64,000 nt of DNA, taken from positions 500,001-564,000 of the forward strand of contig BSDZ01000026.1 in NCBI GenBank assembly GCA_030268105.1. The letters run 5' to 3'. Below are positions 45,164 to 58,273 of the stretch, piece after piece. Positions within the stretch are counted from its first letter, which is position 1, and the number at the start of each line of letters is the position of its first letter. Under the pieces are notes generated by a model. It did no database searches. It worked only from the letters and a program-made list of their open reading frames with translations, and was not told where the DNA came from. The DNA comes from Volvox africanus. Lineage: Eukaryota > Chlorophyta > Chlorophyceae > Chlamydomonadales > Volvocaceae. Made by a program: the position numbers and the translations under genes.

Positions 45164-48100
45164 CAAAGCGAGAGCGATGTGGGGCTGGGTATGTACCTAG
45201 CCGCGTAGGGGATGAAGACTGATTATCAAGGGCGTGGCTACAGATCTGCTCGTTTATCGATAGGGGACTTTGAACTTACCTAGCACTTGATGATGAAATT
45301 TGATGATGAAGTTTGAGATGCGATGTATGCACAAACGAAGGACTGTTGCTTGCGTGTTACGCAGCTTGAAACATGATGCTCACGGTCAGCTGAAGGCGTG
45401 CTTAAATATACCTGCCGAGTGGGGACGCAACCATCGGTTCGTACGACATACAATATCATGATGTAATAACACTGATGTGACCTCGCTTCGTAGCTATGTT
45501 CGTGGATAGAAGTTGCGGTTGCCTAGCTCCGACGTGATATGTATGGTAATAACTTCTGGTTGCAGGTTCACTCGATGCAGCAGGCAGCCAATAGGTACGT
45601 GCGTACCAGCTGACCGCTATCTAATGTGTAGTCGTACGTAAGGTAGCATGTAAGAATATAAATTCATCGGAGATGTCTCGGCAAGGCAATAGAATAAGTT
45701 TGCTGCTCTGGGAGTAATGGGTTGTCCTTTATTATGATGATGTTCGATGCATGAGTTCAGCAACTGACACGTACATGCATCCGATATCCTTGCGATATCT
45801 TCAATGCATTATTAAACATAAATCACTGACAATCCTGCTGAGGCGGATCGAAACTGGATAATTCATTATCATTATGTAATTTGTATACGTAGTTTTAGAT
45901 TATGATCCTCATCTTTTATTCGTTCACTCTTCTCATTTGCAGGAACAGAGTGCCTGATGACCTGATGAAGGATTGACGGTGATACCCCAGTCAGGAAACA
46001 AATGTCTAGCCACCCACTCCCTGGTATTCAATGAATGCGGGCAGGGATGCGGACAATCGTACGTGTTTCGATGGTTTCTTTTTTGGGCGGTGCCGCAGCA
46101 TGAAGCACCTCGGGGGCCCTGCTCTAAAGGATTGTCCATGTCCGTGTCTGCTTTTGTGTGTTTGTTTGTTTGTTTGTTTGTTTGTTTGTTTGTGTGTTTG
46201 TTTGTTTGTTTGTTTGTGTGTTTGTTTGTTTGTTTGTGTGTTTGTTTGTTTGTGTGTTTGTGTGTGAATGTGACGACCCAAAACCATGATTCTCCCATCC
46301 GAAATGCAATATTTGTAGCCCTATACAACCCTACAGTCCTATACTTCATGGAATCTATCTCGTCTGTAGCTAACGATAATCATTTGAGCACAACCGTATT
46401 TTACGAGGTCAAGGTGCTACAACGCTTATAGATCCAGTCATGCGTAAATATTTGGTTTCTAAGTGACACGATTCACATAACTTTAATCTGAGTCAAGTAA
46501 CGGCATTTGCTTGACAAGCCAACCATTCCCTTTAATCAGCGTCTATCTTACCGCAGTGGAACAAGAGTGATAGGACAAGTGCTCCATATAAACATTTTAA
46601 TATGAAGAATGAGCAGAAATGATAAGTTTCATATTTGAATCTATATAAATACAAACCTAAATACTTATATAAATATATAAATATATAAATATATATATTA
46701 TATATATTATATAAATATGTAATTAAAGCTTAATTCAATTTTAATTTCAATTTCTATTTCTACTTCTATGTCTCTTTCTCTTTCTCATTCTACTTCTATT
46801 TCTTTTTCTATTTGTATTTCTCTTTCTCTTTCTATTTGTATTTGTGTTTGTATTTGTGTTTGTATTTGTATTTATATTTCATTTTCTATTTCTATTTTTA
46901 TTTGAATTTGTATTTCTATTTCTATTCCATTTTCTTTTTCTTTTTTTCATTTTGTTTTCGTACTTGTATGGATGTGTTTGTTTTTTACATACACACACGA
47001 CTCTGTAGTCCCAGCTCCCAGCTAGTCAAACATTTGCCTTTTCCACATATTACTTCATGAGCTGATGATACATACTCATGGTATCATTGTTACAAACATG
47101 TATTTCTCCTGCGCTGTTTGATTGTAAAGTTGTGAACCTGCGTGCGTACATGGCGCGGTGCAACGCAACGCATCAGGGCAGCCGGGACGCAGACGCAGGA
47201 CGAGGGAGGCCACATTCACGGTGCGACGCGACACGCTGTGCCACGCCAAACCCGCAAATTGTTGAAATTCGAGATCAAACATTAGCACTGCCAACGGATG
47301 CAGTTCATGTATCCTGTACTATGTCCACTGTGTGTATATGTATACGTGCATGCTTGTATGTATGTACGCACGCGCTTGCGCGGGCGTGTATGTGTGTACG
47401 CACCTGCACGAGTGCGCGCCTGCTGTCAACCCCTCAATGCCTAATTTGTATATAATTAGTTGTCAGACATTGCAAAAATAGTGGCCCCGCCGTTTTTCTG
47501 ACACCAATGTTGGTCAATCTCCTTGGATGGTTGTTTTATTATCATCATCCTACAGTGCTTTTGATACGCAAGCAGGAACAAGGAATGGACATGTCCATAA
47601 ATTAGAGGGACAAGAAGTGACACAGTTTCTTATGTCTACATTTGTCTTCAGGGCAAGGGTTTAGGTATTTAAGGCACTTAGCGGGTATTGTTGGGTATAT
47701 ATTAGGATTTTAGGGTTATATACACGCTGTATGTACAGGTCAACAGATAGAAAGCATGAGTATGTATCAAGCCATTTGCTTACAGGGGCATACCATGACG
47801 TCAACAGTTTATTTTGGATTCCCTTACGGCGAATGGCACTTCAGGGTGGTAATTCATTGCTGCTGCTGGTTTTTATTGCAGGCAACGCACGAGCCACAAG
47901 GCCCATTGATGCTGCCCCGCATGCTACGCGTGGGCATTACTTCGAATGATCAAGCTACCCATGCATGCGGTCGTGCGGACGTAGGGCAACGTTTGTACCT
48001 CATGATTACTACGCATGCCTGGCAACCTCGCTTGCAACCGCCTGGCAACCAAGAGCAGATCGCTAGGAAAGCATCGATATCATTGCTGGATACGGCATGT

Positions 48101-48668
48101 ACGGCTTTAAATAATTGGATTCTACCTTAACACTATCTGACCAGCCCATGAAAGGTCCCCCATCTGGGGCAGGTCATGACGAATGCATGGCCTAATCATG
48201 GCGCCTAATGCACGCGCCCCGGCACATCCGTTCAGTACATGCACGGTGCATGTCCATGCCATGCTTGCATCCCTAGACCTGCAGGCTCGGTCGTTGCCGA
48301 ACACTAGAACCTGAGCCATGATGACGGAAGGTCCCGAGCAAGCGATCAACACACGTCAGCAGGTAGGATCACGCACGATCACGCTGTAAGCAGCAGGTGA
48401 TGAAGCGATGGCCAGAAAACAACACAGGGACAATATTAGCATGGAGTAGGCGTATATCAGATATCATAATACTGCACTCTGTGCATGTGGGCTCGGCTGT
48501 ACGCAAGTCATCAGGAAGCAAGAGCGATCAATGCACACGGACGGTGCATGCCGTGCGGGAATGGCATCTAACACGGTCTGGATCGACATAGTAATGCATG
48601 AAATGCATGCATGCAGAACATCATGTGTATTTACATATATGTCTATATACCTATATATCTATATATTG
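45164..48668. other. Spacer between gene copies 5 and 6 (long form)
   Basis: This long-form spacer retains the GTTT tract (about 46152-46265), the ATATAA tract and the T/C-rich tract, as only the 599-4099 spacer does. No gene is supported. Confidence 0.6.
46152..46265. repeat. (GTTT)n/(GTGT) tract, long-form spacer of the fifth unit
   Basis: Counterpart of the 1587-1697 tract, about 4 bp longer. Confidence 0.9.
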
Positions 48669-49070
48669 TTATATATATGTGTCCATGCTATCAGACGTAT
48701 CCTGTGCATACACATGCATGCGAAATGAAATAGGTCGTGCATATGCATGCATGTCGTCGACTCCGACTCCGACCCCGACTCCGACAGACTCATTCGCTGT
48801 GGATGCGCTTGTCAGGCATGCACGCACCTCAGCTGCGCGGCACACGAAGCGAACCGGCTGGTTGCAGCCCTGCTGGTGCACAAAGCCCTCCTGGCTCATC
48901 AGGTAGCACAGCCCAGGCTCAGACGTCTTACCATCGAGCCAGGAGGTGACACGCCTGGAAGCGACCAGCTGACGGACAGAGGCTGCGTGCGCATGCATAC
49001 GAACACATCTATACATCTAAAGCAAAATGCTTGTCAGCCAGCAAGGTCATGGCCGGGGAGGAGTCGAGCA

Positions 49071-49106
<36 letters not shown>

Positions 49107-49681
49107 CATGAATATATATGTAATACTAGGACTATACTTATAAACTACGTACATGTGCAGTGCTTGCATACATGCATGTATTATATACCATGTTTGCAGC
49201 CGTATATATGTATGCATGTCATCCGTCGTCCTGCTGTCCTTCGTCATCTTGCCGCTGCTGTTGTATCTGTATGTACGTAACGAATCAGTCTCCAAATAAA
49301 TGGTCTTTTGTGTCCATTGGATAGGCGGCGGGCCCATCCATATCATCGATGGTGGTTTGCATGTGAGCTACATAGATAGCTATGATGACGCACGTACGTA
49401 CCCAGAGAATTGGGGTCATCCTGGGGCGCCAGTTCCAGTTTATTCCTTGCGCAAATGTCCTTCGCCGTTTTGAAGTTATTCAAGCAGCCATCGGGGCCAT
49501 TGATATCGTACAGGATGTAGAGGCGACCACGCTCGGCAGGGTTGCGGTATTCGATCTTCTTGTAAGCGTATGTGAAGGGGTCAACGCATGCCTGGCTGAG
49601 CTGGGATGGAGGGCTAGGAGGGGCTGAGGCTGGTGCTGTCGTCAGGGCATCAAAAGAGGGGGGCAAGGGAGCGAGTATAAA

Positions 49682-49731
<50 letters not shown>

Positions 49732-50847
49732 ACAGGTGTAAATGTAAAGTTATCAAAGGATGGGATATAACAATAAGGCCGTATACACTGCGCAATACAC
49801 GCGCCCTCCATACAGCGCCAATTATAGCATGTTTAGCCTTATATTCCCGATCTTCATATAGCACGGCCACCATTGATCAAAGCCGTGTACGTACGCACCT
49901 GCAGCTGCGCGGCACACGAAGCGAACCGGCTGGTTGCAGCCCTGCTGGTGCACAAAGCCCTCCTGGCTCATCAGGTAGCACAGCCCAGGCTCAGACGTCT
50001 TACCATCGAGCCAGGAGGTGACACGCCTGGAAGCGACCAGCTGGCGGACAGAGGCTGCGTGCGCATGCAAAGGCATACCAACAGACATGTATACTTGACA
50101 GACGTGTTGCACTGTGGGCGACTTGCCCTGAAAGACAAGCACCGGCGGGGCCCCTGACATACAATCAAGAATGCACTGCACCGCACCGCACTGCACTGCA
50201 CCGCACCGCACTGCACCGCACCGCACTGCACTGCACCGCACCGCACTGCACTGCACTGCACCGCACCGCACTGCACCGCACTGCACTGCACTGCACCGCA
50301 CTGCACTGCACCGCACCGCACTGCACCGCACTGCACCGCACTGCACCGCACTGCACTGCACCGCACTGCACTGCACCGCACTGCACTGCACCGCACTGCA
50401 CTGCACCGCACTGCACTGCACCGCACTGCACTGCACCGCACTGCACCGCACTGCACCGCACTGCAATGTCATGCCATGCCATGCACACAAACTCCAACCA
50501 AACAAATACACACCTGTATGCTCCTCAGACACCTGCATGCATGCATACATACCCAGGGATTTGGAGTCATCCTGCGGCGCCAGCTCCAGTTTATCCCTTG
50601 CACAAATGTCCTTCGCCGTTTTGAAGTCATTCAAGCAGCCATCAGGCCCATCAATATCGTAGAGGACGTACAGGCGGCCACCCTCGGCAGGGTTGCGGTA
50701 TTCGATCTTCTTGTAGGCATACTTTGAGGGGTCGACGCAGGCCCTGGAAACCCCCAAGCTGGTGCCCAGAAGAGCCAGGAACAGCAGCAGCATTGCCGCA
50801 ATTGTCGCGGGACGACGGCAGGGGGCGGGACTCGGGCTGGTCGCCAT
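48669..50847 (-). CDS. Gene copy 6, complete: secreted two-domain lectin-like protein
   Basis: The exons are 50847-50553, 50054-49899, 49635-49402 and 48982-48669, with the same lengths, phases and splice motifs as the copy at 4100-6305. The total is 999 nt (332 aa plus stop). Exon 2 has the in-frame GCTGCAG end. The intron 1 array (about 294 bp) matches that of the 4100-6305 copy as far as compared, which identifies the two as counterparts in the 44.5-kb super-repeat. Product: signal peptide, lectin-like domain 1, Pro/Ala/Ser linker, domain 2, and a tail containing a (VG)n run from a short GACTCC-type repeat. Secretion or wall location is inferred from the signal peptide. Confidence 0.6.
50103..50157 (-). 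mobile_element. Fossil LINE 3' end in intron 1 (gene copy 6)
   Basis: The same fossil, positioned between exon 2 and the pentanucleotide array. Confidence 0.7.
50172..50465. repeat. (ACYGC)n pentanucleotide array, intron 1 of gene copy 6
   Basis: About 59 units, with the same variant order as the 5630-5923 array as far as compared. Confidence 0.95.
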
Positions 50848-53543
50848 CAAAGCGAGAGCGATGTGGGGCTGGGTATGTACCTAGCCGCGTAGGGGATGAA
50901 GACTGATTATCAAGGGCGTGGCTACAGATCTGCTCGTTTATCGATAGGGGACTTTGAACTTACCTAGCACTTGATGATGAAATTTGATGATGAAGTTTGA
51001 GATGCGATGTATGCACAAACGAAGGACTGTTGCTTGCGTGTTACGCAGCTTGAAACATGATGCTCACGGTCAGCTGAAGGCGTGCTTAAATATACCTGCC
51101 GAGTGGGGACGCAACCATCGGTTCGTACGACATACAATATCATGATGTAATAACACTGATGTGACCTCGCTTCGTAGCTATGTTCGTGGATAGAAGTTGC
51201 GGTTGCCTAGCTCCGACGTGATATGTATGGTAATAACTTCTGGTTGCAGGTTCACTCGATGCAGCAGGCAGCCAATAGGTACGTGCGTACCAGCTGACCG
51301 CTATCTAATGTGTAGTCGTACGTAAGGTAGCATGTAAGAATATAAATTCATCGGAGATGTCTCGGCAAGGCAATAGAATAAGTTTGCTGCTCTGGGAGTA
51401 ATGGGTTGTCCTTTATTATGATGATGTTCGATGCATGAGTTCAGCAACTGACACGTACATGCATCCGATATCCTTGCGATATCTTCAATGCATTATTAAA
51501 CATAAATCACTGACAATCCTGCTGAGGCGGATCGAAACTGGATAATTCATTATCATTATGTAATTTGTATACGTAGTTTTAGATTATGATCCTCATCTTT
51601 TATTCGTTCACTCTTCTCATTTGCAGGAACAGAGTGCCTGATGACCTGATGAAGGATTGACGGTGATACCCCAGTCAGGAAACAAATGTATAGCCACCCA
51701 CTCCCTGGTATTCAATGAATGCGGCCAGGGATGCGGACAAATGTATTTATATTTCATTTTCTATTTCTATTTTTATTTGAATTTGTATTTCTATTTCTAT
51801 TCCATTTTCTTTTTCTTTTTTTCATTTTGTTTTCGTACTTGTATGGATGTGTTTGTTTTTTACATACACACACGACTCTGTAGTCCCAGCTCCCAGCTAG
51901 TCAAACATTTGCCTTTTCCACATATTACTTCATGAGCTGATGATACATACTCATGGTATCATTGTTACAAACATGTATTTCTCCTGCGCTGTTTGATTGT
52001 AAAGTTGTGAACCTGCGTGCGTACATGGCGCGGTGCAACGCAACGCATCAGGGCAGCCGGGACGCAGACGCAGGACGAGGGAGGCCACATTCACGGTGCG
52101 ACGCGACACGCTGTGCCACGCCAAACCCGCAAATTGTTGAAATTCGAGATCAAACATTAGCACTGCCAACGGATGCAGTTCATGTATCCTGTACTATGTC
52201 CACTGTGTGTATATGTATACGTGCATGCTTGTATGTATGTACGCACGCGCTTGCGCGGGCGTGTATGTGTGTACGCACCTGCACGAGTGCGCGCCTGCTG
52301 TCAACCCCTCAATGCCTAATTTGTATATAATTAGTTGTCAGACATTGCAAAAATAGTGGCCCCGCCGTTTTTCTGACACCAATGTTGGTCAATCTCCTTG
52401 GATGGTTGTTTTATTATCATCATCCTACAGTGCTTTTGATACGCAAGCAGGAACAAGGAATGGACATGTCCATAAATTAGAGGGACAAGAAGTGACACAG
52501 TTTCTTATGTCTACATTTGTCTTCAGGGCAAGGGTTTAGGTATTTAAGGCACTTAGCGGGTATTGTTGGGTATATATTAGGATTTTAGGGTTATATACAC
52601 GCTGTATGTACAGGTCAACAGATAGAAAGCATGAGTATGTATCAAGCCATTTGCTTACAGGGGCATACCATGACGTCAACAGTTTATTTTGGATTCCCTT
52701 ACGGCGAATGGCACTTCAGGGTGGTAATTCATTGCTGCTGCTGGTTTTTATTGCAGGCAACGCACGAGCCACAAGGCCCATTGATGCTGCCCCGCATGCT
52801 ACGCGTGGGCATTACTTCGAATGATCAAGCTACCCATGCATGCGGTCGTGCGGACGTAGGGCAACGTTTGTACCTCATGATTACTACGCATGCCTGGCAA
52901 CCTCGCTTGCAACCGCCTGGCAACCAAGAGCAGATCGCTAGGAAAGCATCGATATCATTGCTGGATACGGCATGTACGGCTTTAAATAATTGGATTCTAC
53001 CTTAACACTATCTGACCAGCCCATGAAAGGTCCCCCATCTGGGGCAGGTCATGACGAATGCATGGCCTAATCATGGCGCCTAATGCACGCGCCCCGGCAC
53101 ATCCGTTCAGTACATGCACGGTGCATGTCCATGCCATGCTTGCATCCCTAGACCTGCAGGCTCGGTCGTTGCCGAACACTAGAACCTGAGCCATGATGAC
53201 GGAAGGTCCCGAGCAAGCGATCAACACACGTCAGCAGGTAGGATCACGCACGATCACGCTGTAAGCAGCAGGTGATGAAGCGATGGCCAGAAAACAACAC
53301 AGGGACAATATTAGCATGGAGTAGGCGTATATCAGATATCATAATACTGCACTCTGTGCATGTGGGCTCGGCTGTACGCAAGTCATCAGGAAGCAAGAGC
53401 GATCAATGCACACGGACGGTGCATGCCGTGCGGGAATGGCATCTAACACGGTCTGGATCGACATAGTAATGCATGAAATGCATGCATGCAGAACATCATG
53501 TGTATTTACATATATGTCTATATACCTATATATCTATATATTG
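50848..53543. other. Spacer between gene copies 6 and 7 (short form)
   Basis: This short-form spacer has the 805-bp deletion and the GCGGCCAGGG variant just before the join. That variant is otherwise present only in the 6306-9001 spacer. No gene is supported. Confidence 0.6.
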
Positions 53544-53948
53544 TTATATATCTGTGTCCATGCTATCAGACGTATCCTGTGCATACACATGCATGCGAAA
53601 TGAAATAGGTCGTGCATATGCATGCATGTCGTCGACTCCGACTCCGACCCCGACTCCGACAGACTCATTCGCTGTGGATGCGCTTGTCAGGCATGCACGC
53701 ACCTCAGCTGCGCGGCACACGAAGCGAACCGGCTGGTTGCAGCCCTGCTGGTGCACAAAGCCCTCCTGGCTCATCAGGTAGCACAGCCCAGGCTCAGACG
53801 TCTTACCATCGAGCCAGGAGGTGACACGCCTGGAAGCGACCAGCTGACGGACAGAGGCTGCGTGCGCATGCATACGAACACATCTATACATCTAAAGCAA
53901 AATGCTTGTCAGCCAGCAAGGTCATGGCCGGGGAGGAGTCGAGCAAAC

Positions 53949-53983
<35 letters not shown>

Positions 53984-54512
53984 CATGAATATATATGTAA
54001 TACTAGGACTATACTTATAAACTACGTACATGTGCAGTGCTTGCATACATGCATGTATTATATACCATGTTTGCAGCCGTATATATGTATGCATGTCATC
54101 CGTCGTCCTGCTGTCCTTCGTCATCTTGCCGCTGCTGTTGTATCTGTATGTACGTAACGAATCAGTCTCCAAATAAATGGTCTTTTGTGTCCATTGGATA
54201 GGCGGCGGGCCCATCCATATCATCGATGGTGGTTTGCATGTGAGCTACATAGATAGCTATGATGACGCACGTACGTACCCAGAGAATTGGGGTCATCCTG
54301 GGGCGCCAGTTCCAGTTTATTCCTTGCGCAAATGTCCTTCGCCGTTTTGAAGTTATTCAAGCAGCCATCGAGGCCATTGATATCGTACAGGATGTAGAGG
54401 CGACCACGCTCGGCAGGGTTGCGGTATTCGATCTTCTTGTAAGCGTATGTGAAGGGGTCAACGCATGCCTGGCTGAGCTGGGATGGAGGGCTAGGAGGGG
54501 CTGAGGCTGGTG
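53544..54512 (-). CDS. Gene copy 7, exons 3 and 4 (5' half lies right of the window)
   Basis: Exon 3 (54512-54279) and exon 4 (53857-53544) encode the linker, lectin-like domain 2 and the unique tail. Intron 2 is interrupted at 54606 by the same LINE junction as at 10066. Exons 1 and 2 should lie beyond base 64000. The INGLDG wording of domain 2 is shared only with the 9002-9970 copy, which supports the two being duplicates. Confidence 0.55.
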
Positions 54513-54559
54513 CTGTCGTCAGGGCATCAAAAGAGGGGGGCAAGGGAGCGAGTATAAAA

Positions 54560-54599
<40 letters not shown>

Positions 54600-54605
54600 A
54601 CAGGT

Positions 54606-54710
54606 ACATACATACATACATACATACATACATACATACATACATACATACATACATACATACATACATACATACATACATACATACATACATACATACA
54701 TACATACATA
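54606..54710. repeat. (CATA)n tract before the second truncated LINE copy
   Basis: About 105 bp, almost the same length as the tract at 10066-10166. Confidence 0.95.
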
Positions 54711-56368
54711 CCCTGGCCACCTACCTGGAGATCACCCATCCGGCCTTTAAACCTTGGGCCCTTACCACTGCCCAGGCAACTGGGCCCTGGCTGGGTAGAG
54801 AGACCTTGCCTGAGGAGATCAGCCGAATTGTAGGGGCTTTAGGGCACCTCCCACCACTAGAAGATGTCAGCAACCCACCTTTAGCCCCTGGAGACTGGTG
54901 CTGGGCGGCTGCTCTCTGGGGAAATCCTTTGCTGCCCAACAATTCGGACAATGGGGGAAGCATCAATGGTAACAACCACCGCCCAGGCCTGGAAACCCGT
55001 CACCCACTGATGGCTTCATGCAGAAAACTGCTCACAGTTGGGGACCTGGTAAGGGTGTACGACATGCTGGAGCATGACCAAATACCCCTCCCTCAGTACA
55101 TGACCTGGCTAGACTGGACCCAACAGTTTCTAGACCCCTCAGCTAGCCCCACCCAACTGCGAGACAAGGAGTCTACCCGTATGGCTCTCTCGGCTCTATG
55201 CAACGATATCAGCCCGGCATGGATAGCAGCAGCACGGAAGGTAGTCAACCGCTTACAACCCCAACAGCCGGACAGGGTGGAGGACAGAATGCAGCAGCAG
55301 ATGCCAGCACCACCAGACCGCACCACAGTCATGGCCATGATCGTCAGGCGTTTGGGCTGGAGATTGCCAGGGGACTCGGGTATAGTGCCTCTCTACAACC
55401 TCACGGTAAGCCAAGCTACTCAGCTGCAAGGGGTTTCAACAGCGGAGGAGCGATTGGAGCTCTTGTCAGCTTTTGTGCAGGAGGCGCAAGGGATGCCAAC
55501 AGACGGTCCAGCTCCTCCCTGTCCTGTCACTAACCTCCAGCGCTTTCAGGCAACCCTAGACAGGCTGTGGACAGCAGTTCGGTGGGAAAATAAAAACAAA
55601 GAGACGCTGTGGCGTTTGGTGGTCGATGGGATACCCATACCTGGCAACACACATCTTTCCAGGGTGCCCATCAAACCATGTGGGTGTGGCAGCTATGGAG
55701 CTGATACTGATCAACCTTGCTCCCCACGCCTGCACCACTTCTGGGAGTGCCCTATAGCCAAGGCGGTGCGAGAACAGATTGACAGACATCTGCCATTGCC
55801 GACATCAGCCACCATTGAAGGGGGCTTGACCAGGCAACAGCTATGGCTTGTCCAAGCACCTCCTGGTTGCGAGCAGGCCCCATGGGACGTGATAGCTTTG
55901 GCAGCCTTATCTTCTATGGAATATGGCAGGCACTGTCTCCGGGCGGCAACAAGAGAACACAGGCCACAGTGGCCTTCTACCCACAGACGGCGGCAGCAAC
56001 AACAGACCCACACAGCAGAGCAGGGACCCCGTCAACGGGCTATTACTGACTTCTTCAACCGTTCAGGGGGGTTCCCTCAAGAGGAAGAGGAAGATGCCAA
56101 CACCCATCCAATCATCTCTACGACACAGCCAGCAATGGACACTCCAACACAAACAGCAACCTCACCCCTGGACCGTGCACAGGCCCGTACAGTTGCCGAC
56201 TTTTGGGCACGCTTGCATTCTTTTGCAGCGTTGGGAATACCTCACTATGGCTGGGATCAAGTGGGACCACAACATCCCATCCTAGCCATAGTTGGCACGC
56301 AAATGCGGTGTGCAGATCCGGTTGACATCACCAACCATGGAGCAGCAAGAACAGAGCAGGGGCTTTAG
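54711..56368 (+). pseudogene. ORF2 C-terminal remnant of LINE copy A'
   Basis: Equivalent to residues ~998-1549 of intact ORF2, with the Cys/His cluster and QRAITDFF. The frame happens to stay open leftward through (CATA)n into the complement of gene exon 3 (to 54449). That extended frame is an accident of the repeat. Confidence 0.75.
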
Positions 56369-57029
56369 GGCAGGAGTTTTGAGGAGGAGGTTCTGTGGGA
56401 GGAAAGGGGGAGAGTGAGGGAGGTAGAGACAAGGAGAGGACGGTCTAGATCTTGAGGAGGGGAAGGGAGAGGGTGGAGGGTTTCGTGGCTAGAGGTTCCT
56501 GTGTCCAGGCTTCGGGTCCTTAGGGTTTTAGGGGGGTTCAGCGAGAGAGGTCTTTCCTTGTTGTGCAGTTCAGGTGTCTGCGGGGCCAGCTTTGGGTGGG
56601 GCCGGAAGGCTTTCTAGGGGGGCGCCAGTTCGGCTTGTCATCCCCCCCTCCGCCTCTTGTTGGGTTCTTCTGGCTTGGCTGTGGAAGGGTGTGCTTTCCT
56701 GCTGGTGCTTCTCCTCTGAGGGGAACTGTGTGTGTCTGCCAGGCTCCTGTCTAGTCAGTGTCGGGTTAGAGGAGAGGTTTCCCCGTCCTTTGAGCAGCTA
56801 GGTGTCCCCCGTTTTCTGTTGGGCCTTCCTGTGGTTTCTTGGTAGCCCTGAGTGCTCTGTGAGTGGCCAGGCGAGAGCCTATGAGGGCTCGCTGGCCCTA
56901 GTGAGAGGGGGAGCACGTGGCAGGACAGACAGACAAAGCCACGTGTTCCTCCCCTGCGCTGTGGCTCGGTCCGGTCAGGACCCCCGGTGCTCGTCTTTGA
57001 AGGGCGAGTCGCCCACAGTGTAACACCCA
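54711..57029 (+). mobile_element. LINE copy A' (5'-truncated, duplicate of copy A)
   Basis: It starts at the same ORF2 base as copy A and runs to the same 3' end. The sequence is nearly or fully identical where compared. Confidence 0.85.
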
Positions 57030-57034
57030 ATTGA

Positions 57035-57664
57035 ATACATACATACATACATACATACATACATACATACATACATACATACATACATACATACATACAT
57101 ACATACATACATACATACATACATACATACATACATACATACATACATACATACATACATACATACATACATACATACATACATACATACATACATACAT
57201 ACATACATACATACATACATACATACATACATACATACATACATACATACATACATACATACATACATACATACATACATACATACATACATACATACAT
57301 ACATACATACATACATACATACATACATACATACATACATACATACATACATACATACATACATACATACATACATACATACATACATACATACATACAT
57401 ACATACATACATACATACATACATACATACATACATACATACATACATACATACATACATACATACATACATACATACATACATACATACATACATACAT
57501 ACATACATACATACATACATACATACATACATACATACATACATACATACATACATACATACATACATACATACATACATACATACATACATACATACAT
57601 ACATACATACATACATACATACATACATACATACATACATACATACATACATACATACATACAT
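57035..57664. repeat. (CATA)n tract between LINE copies A' and B'
   Basis: About 630 bp, 100 bp shorter than its counterpart at 12491-13220. The following 5' motif array has one 37-bp repeat fewer than copy B. Confidence 0.95.
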
Positions 57665-58273
57665 AGACGTATGGTTAATACTAACGTATACATACATACA
57701 TAGACGTATATATACATACATATATACATATATGTATACATACATACATAGACGTATGGTTAATACTAACGTATCACCGGCATGACAGTGTTACCGGTGG
57801 TCGTTCAAAATGACTTAGAACTGGCGCGCTAATGAGGCAGCAATCGTCTGTTCAAGTCTCACCTCGAGCATATAATTTTTTGGCTGAACTAGCGGCGACC
57901 GTCGCGCTCGCGGCGGCTTTCACTTCGGCGGCCTAACTCTGGTTTATAGCACGAACAGCCGCCTTTCTTCCTTGTGGATTGCCTTCTTTTACTCTATTTT
58001 CTACGGCAGAGTGAACGGCGATTATCGCGCCTGCTGCGACTTGGAGCATCCCGCTCATTCTTCCGACTCTTGGCCACCAACGGGAACAACCGCCACTCTT
58101 AGGGAATATCTTCTTCTGCTCTCCTTTAAACGGCGGAATTAGAGGCAACTCTTGCGCAGGCGGGGATTCGGAACCTCTCGCTATTCCCTCTTCGGGCCGT
58201 CATTGCAGACAGTCGCAAGTCGTTCTTCGGAAGATAAACTCCTTTGCTTCTCTATGCCATCTTAGCCTTCACC

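Noticed and set aside
54449..56368. 639-residue frame joining the complement of exon 3, (CATA)n and the ORF2 tail
   Set aside because: It starts antisense to a real exon and crosses a microsatellite and a truncation point. It is a chance fusion, and the counterpart at 9907-10206 is closed by tract length.
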